The position numbers and the translations under genes were made by a program. This document shows, one piece after another, positions 16,948-23,543 of a stretch of 42,385 bases of DNA. Source of the DNA: Ignavibacteriaceae bacterium (lineage in GTDB: Bacteria > Bacteroidota > Ignavibacteria > Ignavibacteriales > Ignavibacteriaceae); NCBI GenBank assembly GCA_014879635.1, contig JACSRR010000163.1:1-42385 (forward strand). Reading direction: 5' to 3'. Below the pieces are notes generated by a model that ran no database searches, was not told the DNA's origin, and saw only the letters and a program-made list of their open reading frames with translations. Each line of letters begins with the position of its first letter. The first letter of the stretch is position 1.

Positions 16948-16988
16948 TGTTAAGTAAATGTTAAGGCAACATTAACAGTTTGTTAAGG
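16948..16988 (-). promoter_or_regulatory. Pho-box-like operator: four TTAA boxes at exact 11-bp spacing
   Basis: TTAA cores start at 16950, 16961, 16972 and 16983, exactly one helical turn apart. Read on the minus strand the units are CTTAACA, GTTAATG, CTTAACA and CTTAACA. An 11-bp direct repeat of this kind is the hallmark of PhoB/PhoP operators; the B. subtilis PhoP box (TTAACA-like repeats) and the cyanobacterial box (CTTAACCT repeats) have a similar core and the same spacing. The array sits just upstream of the -7 element at 16931-16938, the right place for activation of the TonB receptor operon. It could also affect the divergent gene at 17090. The regulator identity is inferred. Confidence 0.6.
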
Positions 16989-16998
16989 ATTCTTTTTG

Positions 16999-17043
16999 CT
17001 GCTTAAATCTGCTGTTAAATAAATGTTTTTTAAACTGCTTAAA
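16999..17043 (+). repeat. Three CTG(C/T)TTAAA repeats between divergent genes
   Basis: CTGCTTAAA at 16999-17007, CTGTTAAA at 17012-17019 and CTGCTTAAA at 17035-17043, all in plus-strand orientation, lie between the 11-bp array and the inositol-monophosphatase-family gene. Spacing is irregular (about 13 and 23 bp). They may be a second regulator's sites for the rightward gene or low-complexity AT-rich sequence. Confidence 0.35.
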
Positions 17044-17089
17044 ATTTTTCGTTAATTTTGATTTTCGAATAATTAATTTGATTAGGTAT

Positions 17090-17884
17090 ATGATAAAGCA
17101 ACTTGAAGAAGTTTTAAATGGTGCGTCTGAGATAGTAAAAGAGGGATTTTTAAGTAATTTTGAGCTTGAATTTAAATCCGGGAAATCAAATTTAGTAACC
17201 TCAATAGATAAAAAATCGGAGCAGTTTATATTTAACTACATCTCAAAAAATTTTCCTTCACACGGAATTTTAGCGGAAGAGGGTTCAAATAAAGTGAGTT
17301 CATCTGAATATACTTGGGTGGTTGACCCTATAGACGGTACAACAAATTTTGCCCACGGTCTCCCCTTATTTTCTGTTTCTATCGGAATTTTAAGAAATAA
17401 TGAAATTGTTGCAGGAGGTATCTCCGATGTAATGACTAATACCTTATATATTTCTGAAGCCGGTTCAGGGAGTACCGGAAACGGCGTTAAAATCAAAGTG
17501 AGTGAGAGAAAAACTATTGATGAAAGCTTATTAGTTACAGGTTTCCCGTATAATGTGAAAGAAAATCCCGGTAATGCATTTGAAATTTTCTCTCTTATTA
17601 CTAAGAAAGCGAGGGCAGTGAGAAGATTGGGCTCAGCCGCATTAGATTTTTGTTATGTTGCAAACGGCGTATTTGATGCATTTTGGGAAATTAATCTTCA
17701 ACCTTGGGATGTCTGTGCCGGTATTTTGTTAGTCAAAGAAGCAGGAGGCAAAATTTCGGATTATTCAAACAATAACACAACAATTTATGGGAAGCAAGTA
17801 ATAGCCTCAAACGGTTTAATTCACAATGAGCTTCAAAAATTGATATTTCAAAAATTTGAAGAACCTGTAAGCAAAAACTTATGA
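17090..17884 (+). CDS. Inositol monophosphatase family protein
   Basis: A 264-residue cytosolic, Mg2+-dependent phosphatase of the inositol monophosphatase/SuhB fold. Metal and active-site motifs are all present: LAEEGSN (Glu63/Glu64), WVVDPIDGTTNFAHG (Asp79, Asp82, with Gly83-Thr84 for phosphate binding) and PWDVCAGILLVKEAGG (Asp207). Length is normal for the family. Substrates may include inositol-1-phosphate, histidinol phosphate, 3'-phosphoadenosine phosphate or fructose-1,6-bisphosphate; the sequence alone does not decide. ATG at 17090 is preferred; a TTG four codons upstream would add residues outside the conserved domain, and neither has a strong ribosome site. A TAATTTTG -7-like element at 17053-17060 would give a short leader. 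It is divergent from the TonB receptor operon. Confidence 0.92.
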   Translation: MIKQLEEVLNGASEIVKEGFLSNFELEFKSGKSNLVTSIDKKSEQFIFNYISKNFPSHGILAEEGSNKVSSSEYTWVVDPIDGTTNFAHGLPLFSVSIGILRNNEIVAGGISDVMTNTLYISEAGSGSTGNGVKIKVSERKTIDESLLVTGFPYNVKENPGNAFEIFSLITKKARAVRRLGSAALDFCYVANGVFDAFWEINLQPWDVCAGILLVKEAGGKISDYSNNNTTIYGKQVIASNGLIHNELQKLIFQKFEEPVSKNL

Positions 17885-17964
17885 ACCACTAATCATTAAA
17901 AATTACCGTTTATAAGAAATTTTTAACGATTATTTAACATTCGACCGCTTAATGGAATTGATAT

Positions 17965-17995
17965 TTGTTTATCTTCCAAAGATTTTCTAATTTTG
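17965..17995 (+). promoter_or_regulatory. Bacteroidota promoter of the 18061 outer-membrane protein gene
   Basis: TTG (17965-17967), 20 nt, then TAATTTTG (17988-17995), an exact TAnnTTTG. Predicted leader of about 58 nt, ending in the ribosome site AAAGGAG at about 18046-18052. Upstream at 17923 and 17934 lie two TTTAAC elements 11 bp apart. Confidence 0.6.
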
Positions 17996-18060
17996 AACGG
18001 CAAAAATTAAGATTTTAGCCTTTAATTAACATATTAATTAACCGGAAAGGAGTAAACTTT

Positions 18061-19305
18061 ATGAAAAGGTTTTTCGGATTATTTTTATTGGTTGCATTTT
18101 TAACAACTGCAGCTAATGCTCAATTAATGAAAATGGGTGTTAAACCCGATGAAAGATCAGGCGGCATGGCAAGAGTTGAAGCAATGGGCGGCGGTAATAA
18201 CTTTTTAGTAGATCCTACTAACATGTTAACAAACCCTGCTTATGCAGCAGCATACTACAATTTCTTATGGGGTGATGTTGGCAGCCAAGCCGGTAGCCCT
18301 TCAGATGGCAATGGTCAATTCGCCGGTTTTAACTTTTGGATGAGTAAACAACTTACATTAGGTGTTGTTCTTTCAAGAAATGATTATGCAGGTCCCGGAA
18401 TCTCTAATGTTTCTTTAGGCAATACTTTAGTATCAGCTCTTAATAACGCAGGTGCACCATTAAATGCAATTGCTTTAGACAATAACTTTCAAGTTTTAGC
18501 AGCGTTCTCACCTTCATCAACTACTACTCTCGGCTTAGGTTTAGCTTTTGCTTCATCTAAACACGAAAATGTAACAGCTGCAGGTACAGATAAAGCTTCA
18601 GCTTCACAGTTAGGTGTAAATCTTGGTGTGTTACACAATTTCTCAACTGAAATGGCTTTAGATTTAGGTGTTGCTTTTGTTATGGGTAGTGCTACCTCAG
18701 AAAGCGGCGCAACTAAAAATGAAGAAACCGGTACAGCTATTGCTGCAAAAGCAAGAATGTTCTTCGGTTTAAACAATAACTTAACATTTGTTCCTGTTGC
18801 AATGTTTGAAACCGTTAGCGGTACTTCAAAACAAGGTGCAACCAGCAGAGATAGAAATTCACACATGAATTTTGGTGTTGGTGCAGGATTAAATTATTTA
18901 GCAGGAAAATCAATTCTCTTAACCGGTGGTATTGAATTAATGATGACGTCAGAAAAACAAGCTGCCGTTGCCGGTACAAGCCCTGAATTAACTGACTCTA
19001 GATTTATCTTCCCGGCATGGGTATTAGGTGCTGAATGGTATGTTTTAGATTGGTTGAAAGCCAGAATTGGTTATAGAGCCGCTTCATATTCAAACACAAT
19101 GGAATCAGCCGCTACAGCTACTACCAAAAATGAAATGACCATGACAGGTTATGACAGAACCGGTATGACCTTAGGCGTTGGTTTCAAATTTGGAAGCTTT
19201 AACTTAGATGCTACCATCAATGACGAAATCTTAAGAGAAGGTTTCAACCTCATTGGCGGCGGAAAGCAAACTTTTGCTCACATCTCTGCTAGCTACGCTT
19301 TCTAA
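18061..19305 (+). CDS. Outer-membrane beta-barrel protein, probably abundant
   Basis: A 414-residue predicted porin-like protein. Residues 1-21 are a signal peptide ending NAQ. The mature N-terminus has VEAMGGGNNFLVDPTNML and TNPAYAAAYY, a pattern shared with FadL/PorV/PorQ-type barrels (a Gly-rich turn, Asp, then Asn-Pro-Ala). The rest alternates strands with Gly/Ser/Thr-rich turns (LGLGLAFASS, DLGVAFVMGS, FGVGAGLNYL, LKARIGYRA, MTLGVGFKFG) and ends in SASYAF with the terminal Phe of outer-membrane barrels. The gene stands alone with its own consensus-like promoter, a strong AAAGGAG site 8-9 nt before the ATG and a strong terminator, which suggests high expression. The transported solute is unknown. 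Confidence 0.8.
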   Translation: MKRFFGLFLLVAFLTTAANAQLMKMGVKPDERSGGMARVEAMGGGNNFLVDPTNMLTNPAYAAAYYNFLWGDVGSQAGSPSDGNGQFAGFNFWMSKQLTLGVVLSRNDYAGPGISNVSLGNTLVSALNNAGAPLNAIALDNNFQVLAAFSPSSTTTLGLGLAFASSKHENVTAAGTDKASASQLGVNLGVLHNFSTEMALDLGVAFVMGSATSESGATKNEETGTAIAAKARMFFGLNNNLTFVPVAMFETVSGTSKQGATSRDRNSHMNFGVGAGLNYLAGKSILLTGGIELMMTSEKQAAVAGTSPELTDSRFIFPAWVLGAEWYVLDWLKARIGYRAASYSNTMESAATATTKNEMTMTGYDRTGMTLGVGFKFGSFNLDATINDEILREGFNLIGGGKQTFAHISASYAF

Positions 19306-19322
19306 TTTGTAGTTTTCTACAT

Positions 19323-19355
19323 AAAAAAGCGTTCCCGAAACGGAACGCTTTTTTT
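19323..19355 (+). terminator. Rho-independent terminator of the 18061-19305 gene
   Basis: GCGTTCC (19329-19335) pairs with GGAACGC (19342-19348) around a 6-nt loop, extended by an A-run on the left and a T-run of at least seven on the right. It lies about 20 bp after the stop. The symmetrical A/T flanks would let it work in both directions. Confidence 0.9.
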
Positions 19356-19359
19356 ATTT

Positions 19360-19367
19360 TAAATTTG
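19360..19367 (+). promoter_or_regulatory. Possible -7 element immediately before truA
   Basis: TAAATTTG fits TAnnTTTG and ends only 5 nt before the truA ATG at 19373. If used, the transcript would be leaderless or nearly so. There is no TTG at the -33 distance because the preceding terminator occupies that space, so the call is weak. Confidence 0.3.
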
Positions 19368-19372
19368 TTATT

Positions 19373-20113
19373 ATGATTAATTATAGATTGAAACTTCAAT
19401 ATGACGGTACCCGGTATAACGGGTGGCAAATTCAAAAAAACGGAACTACCGTTCAAGGAGTAGTTACAAATGCAATTAATACTATTTTACGGGTTGAGAA
19501 TGTTAAACTGACCGGCTCGGGCAGAACTGATACAGGTGTACATGCTCTTGATCAACCTGCTAATTTCTATTCTTCCAAAATAGATGACTTAGATAAGTTT
19601 CTCTTTTCGTTAAACGCCGTGCTTCCAATAGATATTTCCTGTAATGCTATTGATGAAGTATCACCTTCCTTTCATGCCAGATTTGACGCTGTTAGTAGAA
19701 CTTACTTATTTTTATTTCATCACTCTAAAAATCCTTTTTGGAATAATTATTCTCATTTGCTCTTTAAAATTCCTGAAATTAAGGAACTTAATAAAATCTC
19801 AGAAGCATTTATCAGAAAAGAAGATTTTTCTTCCTTCGCTAAAAAAATTGACCCTAAGATTAATCCTGTTTGTGATGTAAAATATGCCCGTTGGATGAGA
19901 ATTTCCGGTAAAACGCTTTTTATAATTGAAGCCGACAGGTTTTTACACAGTATGGTTAGAACTATAACAGGCACTATTTTAGATTTTTATTTTCAAAATA
20001 AAAACTTGAACGAACTTGAAGAAATTTTTAAATTAAAAGATAGAAGTTTGGCTGCAAAGGCATTACCAGCTAAGGCACTCTTTTTATATAAGGTTAAATA
20101 TCCCGGTGAATAA
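19373..20113 (+). CDS. truA: tRNA pseudouridine(38-40) synthase TruA
   Basis: A 246-residue cytosolic enzyme that converts uridines 38-40 of the tRNA anticodon stem-loop to pseudouridine. The start YRLKLQYDGTRYNGWQIQ and the catalytic motif GSGRTDTGVHALDQ, with nucleophilic Asp53 (Asp60 in E. coli), are diagnostic. Later family marks are FHARFDAVSRTYLF and RFLHSMVRTITGTIL. Length is normal. ATG at 19373 fits the family N-terminus; no Shine-Dalgarno is seen. It is the first gene of a packed plus-strand run and overlaps the next gene by 8 bp. Confidence 0.96.
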   Translation: MINYRLKLQYDGTRYNGWQIQKNGTTVQGVVTNAINTILRVENVKLTGSGRTDTGVHALDQPANFYSSKIDDLDKFLFSLNAVLPIDISCNAIDEVSPSFHARFDAVSRTYLFLFHHSKNPFWNNYSHLLFKIPEIKELNKISEAFIRKEDFSSFAKKIDPKINPVCDVKYARWMRISGKTLFIIEADRFLHSMVRTITGTILDFYFQNKNLNELEEIFKLKDRSLAAKALPAKALFLYKVKYPGE

Positions 20114-20564
20114 AACTTTCAAATTCAAAAAATCAGTTCTTATAAATTGTAATATCTACGAGATTTTTAATTTCCACCTCAATACAAACAATCTACCCAT
20201 AGTTTCTCCGCCTTTCCCGATTGTTGAGAATATTGAAATCAGTGATATTCCGTTAAAATTGGACTCAAAAGTTAAATTGACTTTGAATTTTTTCCTTTTC
20301 AAATCTGATTGGCAGTTAAAAGTTGAAGAGTTAGTAACTCCAAGTTTAATTGCCGATTTACAATTAAAGGGTCTCTTTAAATACTACATTCACCGTCACA
20401 AATTTTCAGGAGTAAAAGAGGGAGTAATAATGACAGATGAAATTGAATTCACTCCCCCTTTCGGATTTGCAGGTTTGATTGGTTTACCTTTTATTTATAT
20501 TCAATTTTTATTTATGTTTCTAATTAGACACCGAAAAACAAAGAGATATTTCGAGAAAAACTGA
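20106..20564 (+). CDS. SRPBCC-fold (START-like) protein
   Basis: A 152-residue protein of the SRPBCC ligand-binding superfamily. Typical features are the start FKFKKSVLINCNIYEIFNFH, a central LKVEELVTPSLIADLQLKG strand region, and HRHKFSGVKEGVIMTDEIEF followed by TPPFG. These match the 'cell division inhibitor/cyclase-dehydrase-like' subgroup, which has no agreed biochemical role. The hydrophobic stretch at ~120-140 (GLIGLPFIYIQFLFMFLI) may be the terminal helix of the fold or a membrane contact. The start is GTG, overlapping the truA stop by 8 bp; the next Met is at residue ~109, inside the conserved domain, so no alternative is reasonable. The stop overlaps the following ATG by one base. 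Confidence 0.75.
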   Translation: MNKTFKFKKSVLINCNIYEIFNFHLNTNNLPIVSPPFPIVENIEISDIPLKLDSKVKLTLNFFLFKSDWQLKVEELVTPSLIADLQLKGLFKYYIHRHKFSGVKEGVIMTDEIEFTPPFGFAGLIGLPFIYIQFLFMFLIRHRKTKRYFEKN

Positions 20565-21052
20565 TGGAATTTTTAGCCTCAATCCACCCTAAAGTGATTC
20601 ATTTCCCCATCGCACTTTTAGTACTATATTCTTTTCTTGAACTAACCGGCGTTTTAGGTAGAAAAGAATTTTTTACTAAGGCAGCTTTTTTAATATTTGT
20701 TATAGCCTTTGCCTCAACTTTGCTCTCTCTTTTAACAGGTAATATGGCACTTCAACAATATATTGAAATGAATAAAAATTTAATCAATGTTGATTTGATA
20801 CAAAATTCAATTGATAATATTAAAAGACACGAGGAATATGCTACTTGGTGTATCTGGTATTTTGGATTACTATTAGTTTGGAGAATAAACCTCCATATCA
20901 AAATTTACATTAAAAAATTAGAGGCTTACAGGAAACAGCTGTTATTTTTAGCAATTCTCACACTTCCCGGATTATTATTAGTGTATTATGTAGCACAATC
21001 AGGCGGATATTTAGTATATGAATTAGGAATAGGTACCATTTTTAATCGCTAA
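20564..21052 (+). CDS. DUF2231 integral membrane protein
   Basis: A 162-residue inner-membrane protein with four hydrophobic segments (about residues 12-30, 38-58, 92-106 and 124-146). It carries the DUF2231 marks: an N-terminal HPKVIHFPIALL (histidines at positions 8 and 13), TGNMALQQ after helix 2, a conserved His before helix 3 (RHEEYATW) and the terminal SGGYLVYELGIG. DUF2231 proteins often occur with haem or cytochrome genes, but no such gene is nearby. ATG overlaps the previous stop (TGATG), implying translational coupling. Function unknown. Confidence 0.8.
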   Translation: MEFLASIHPKVIHFPIALLVLYSFLELTGVLGRKEFFTKAAFLIFVIAFASTLLSLLTGNMALQQYIEMNKNLINVDLIQNSIDNIKRHEEYATWCIWYFGLLLVWRINLHIKIYIKKLEAYRKQLLFLAILTLPGLLLVYYVAQSGGYLVYELGIGTIFNR

Positions 21053-21095
21053 TTCGGTAAAGTTTTTTATCTTTTAACTTTCAATATTTCAGATT

Positions 21096-21686
21096 ATGAA
21101 AAGTCTTCTTCTATTTTCGATAATACTATTAAACACTTTTGTTTTGGCGAAAGACCCTCCTAGTTCAAGGGCAATCGGTTATTTTTTCGCTATTAGCGTT
21201 GGTCCAAGAATGCCTATTTTCGATTTTTCAAACCGCTCTATGCTCGGCTACGGAGTTTCGGCAGAAATTTCGTACACAGATAATAAATTAATCCCTTTCT
21301 TTGTTTTTGCGAAACTCGGATTTGAACAATTTCCCGGAAGTCAAGAATTTTACCGTAATAGTGATTACACTAACTTCTCTGTAAACTATCTCCCGATGAG
21401 CCTGGGTATAAGGGATTATTTACCGCCGGTTCTAAAAAATATTGTTACAATTATACCTGTCATAGAAGTTTCGGCAAGTATGTTGATTTATCAGGAAGTA
21501 CATGACTTTAAATCAGGTACCGGAAAGTCTGACTTTCTTCAAGACGGAGTATCTTTTGGCGGAAGTGTAGGGGCAGGGGTATCGATGTTCTTGCTCGAAT
21601 TTATGGTTTATTACAATTATTTCAGAGATTCACAATTTCTCTCGGCTGATCTGAGGCTTCGATTACCGCTTTATGTAAGTTTATAA
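21096..21686 (+). CDS. Small envelope protein, probable outer-membrane barrel
   Basis: A 196-residue protein not assigned to a known family. Residues 1-18 are a signal peptide. The mature part alternates short amphipathic strands with turns (GYFFAISVGPRM, GYGVSAEISYTD, LIPFFVFAKLGF, GGSVGAGVSMFLLEFMVYY, LSADLRLRLPLY), which suggests an 8-stranded OmpA/OmpW-like barrel. It lies 43 bp after the DUF2231 gene and 25 bp before the enoyl-CoA hydratase gene. ATG at 21096; no clear ribosome site. Confidence 0.65.
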   Translation: MKSLLLFSIILLNTFVLAKDPPSSRAIGYFFAISVGPRMPIFDFSNRSMLGYGVSAEISYTDNKLIPFFVFAKLGFEQFPGSQEFYRNSDYTNFSVNYLPMSLGIRDYLPPVLKNIVTIIPVIEVSASMLIYQEVHDFKSGTGKSDFLQDGVSFGGSVGAGVSMFLLEFMVYYNYFRDSQFLSADLRLRLPLYVSL

Positions 21687-21711
21687 ATTTGTAAAATTAA
21701 AGGAATTATTT

Positions 21712-22494
21712 ATGGAATTCACCTCTTTACTACTAAACATTGAAAATTCTGTGGCTACTCTAACTATTAATCGCCCCGATAAATTAAATGCACTAAATTC
21801 GGTAATATTCTCAGAGTTAGACTCGGTATTCAAATTCTTTAAGAATAGTGATGAGGTTAAAGTAATTATTATAACCGGAGCGGGTGAAAAAGCATTTGTT
21901 GCAGGTGCCGATATTAAAGAACTCAACACTTTAAATGCTGTACAGGCAAAAACACTTAGCGAAAACGGACAAAGAGTTTTCGATTTAATTGAAGGATCAG
22001 AAAAACCGGTTATTGCAGCCGTAAACGGTTTTGCTTTAGGTGGCGGTTGTGAGCTTGCACTTGCTTGTCATATAAGATATTGTTCCTCAAATGCAAAGTT
22101 TGGTCAGCCTGAGATTAATCTCGGCTTAATTCCCGGTTATGGCGGAACTCAAAGACTTCCTAGATTGATCAACACGGGCAGAGCTTTAGAGTTTATTTTG
22201 AGCGGCGACATTTTTGATGCAAACGAAGCTTTTAGATTAGGTGTAGTGAGTAGAGTTTTCGAGCCTTCTGAATTGATGACAAAAACAAAAGAGTTTGCAT
22301 TAAAACTTGCTTCTAAACCACTCCATGCACTCCGTTTTAATGTTAAAACAGCTAACTCTATCAATAATTTACATCTGACCCAAGGGCTACAATACGAAGC
22401 AGTTACTTTTGGGATGTGCTTTGAAACCGAAGACTTTAAGGAGGGTACAACAGCCTTTCTTGAAAAAAGAAAACCGGTGTTTAAAGATAAATAG
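21712..22494 (+). CDS. Enoyl-CoA hydratase/isomerase family protein
   Basis: A 260-residue cytosolic crotonase that should hydrate trans-2-enoyl-CoA to 3-hydroxyacyl-CoA in fatty-acid or amino-acid degradation, or in acyl-CoA synthesis pathways. CoA-binding and oxyanion-hole segments GAGEKAFVAGADIKEL and VNGFALGGGCELALACHIRY are present. Both catalytic glutamates of true hydratases are found: Glu114 (GGGCEL) and Glu134 (FGQPEINLGLIPGYGGTQRL). Length is typical. ATG follows AAAGGAA by 6 nt. No acyl-CoA dehydrogenase or thiolase gene is adjacent, so the pathway cannot be set from context; crotonase-type 3-hydroxybutyryl-CoA dehydratase is an alternative reading. Its TAG stop overlaps the ribosome site of the next gene. 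Confidence 0.92.
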   Translation: MEFTSLLLNIENSVATLTINRPDKLNALNSVIFSELDSVFKFFKNSDEVKVIIITGAGEKAFVAGADIKELNTLNAVQAKTLSENGQRVFDLIEGSEKPVIAAVNGFALGGGCELALACHIRYCSSNAKFGQPEINLGLIPGYGGTQRLPRLINTGRALEFILSGDIFDANEAFRLGVVSRVFEPSELMTKTKEFALKLASKPLHALRFNVKTANSINNLHLTQGLQYEAVTFGMCFETEDFKEGTTAFLEKRKPVFKDK

Positions 22495-22506
22495 GAGCCT
22501 ACTATT
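22493..22506 (+). promoter_or_regulatory. Ribosome binding site that points to an ATT start codon
   Basis: GGAG (22494-22497) overlaps the TAG stop of the enoyl-CoA hydratase gene and is followed after 6 nt by ATT (22504-22506). The in-frame stop at 22492 leaves no ATG, GTG or TTG before 22729, yet the region between encodes a well-formed membrane anchor. The spacing is ideal for initiation at ATT. Confidence 0.6.
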
Positions 22507-23511
22507 AATACGGTTAAACTTAAATTTTACTTTGAAGTAGCAGTTATTGTTGCAACCGTTTTACTGTTAATTAATGTTTTTTTAGGCAACTTTGATAGTA
22601 AAAGCTTTATTAGCGAGAGAAGTTCTTTATCATCCATTAAACAAAATCTAAATTCAAACCATTCTGCTAATTTATTAAAATCTATTCTTGGGGCTTATAA
22701 TATTCCCGACACCCTTCCAAAAGTTAGAGTGAATAAAATCACTCAACGATTTAATTTTAACATTCCCCCTGAAACACCCATTCATTCTATCGTTAAAGAC
22801 CTCTCAGATTCTCTACTTCACTATTCGGGGATTCTTAGCATTAAAGAGGTATCCGGTAATAATTCATTTACCCTGTCATTTGAGAGTAACGATTCATTCT
22901 ATGTTTTTGTTGTTTCACCGTCTGACAAAATTAAAAGAAATCTTCCCGGTATTTCTATCTGTATAATAGATGCTTTTTCAGAGAAGAACGGTTTTGAAAG
23001 AAACTTGGTTGAAAGTCCGGATAAATTAACTTTTATAACTCAGCCTTCACAATCAATCAGCCTTTACTCAAGCTCACTGCCGGTTGGCGAAAAAGAATAT
23101 GCGATGTTAATTTCAGATAAAACAGGCGAAATAAATTATAAGATTGAACCGGCAATTTCAGAACTTAGACTCAGAACAGTTGTTAGAGATTTAATTAATA
23201 TAGACCCGAAAAAAGAATATTTTTTAATTGACAGCGAAAGTAATGTTTATTTGTCAAATGCGTTTAGAAATCTTAAAGATGCTTTGATTAACAATAATAA
23301 GAAACTCTTCTCAACTTCCGAATTTATCAACTACTCAAAATCTGATATAGTTAACTTTGAAAGAGAAATTACAAGCATTTTGAAAAACAGTTCGAGAAAG
23401 ACTGATTTGGTCATCTTTTTGACTTCTAACCAATATAAAGCCATATTTAACACTCTAACAAGCCTCCGAAAACAAGGATACTCGTTTAAATTGCTTTCTG
23501 AGGTTATCTGA
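22504..23511 (+). CDS. Unrecognised membrane-anchored protein with ATT start
   Basis: Predicted 335 residues when started at ATT 22504. The first conventional start (GTG at 22729) gives only 260 residues and discards a transmembrane segment. The extra N-terminus reads NTVKLKFYFEVAVIVATVLL and continues with LINVFLGNF, i.e. a single hydrophobic anchor at ~10-30 after a short basic tail. The remainder is probably periplasmic. No family is certain. Residues ~160-335 loosely recall divergent polysaccharide deacetylases (YibQ type): a strand ISICIID, a 'TFITQPSQSISLY' step and a C-terminal GYSFKLLSEVI. The paired metal-binding Asp residues of active deacetylases are not seen. It is tightly linked to the enoyl-CoA hydratase gene and precedes a TPR gene by 32 bp. 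Confidence 0.65.
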   Translation: MNTVKLKFYFEVAVIVATVLLLINVFLGNFDSKSFISERSSLSSIKQNLNSNHSANLLKSILGAYNIPDTLPKVRVNKITQRFNFNIPPETPIHSIVKDLSDSLLHYSGILSIKEVSGNNSFTLSFESNDSFYVFVVSPSDKIKRNLPGISICIIDAFSEKNGFERNLVESPDKLTFITQPSQSISLYSSSLPVGEKEYAMLISDKTGEINYKIEPAISELRLRTVVRDLINIDPKKEYFLIDSESNVYLSNAFRNLKDALINNNKKLFSTSEFINYSKSDIVNFEREITSILKNSSRKTDLVIFLTSNQYKAIFNTLTSLRKQGYSFKLLSEVI

Positions 23512-23543
23512 GGATTAATTAAAATTTTCACAATCGTTATAAG

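Noticed and set aside
18489-18866. 125-residue minus-strand reading frame
   Set aside because: Antisense to the outer-membrane barrel gene, with no ribosome site and no domain likeness.
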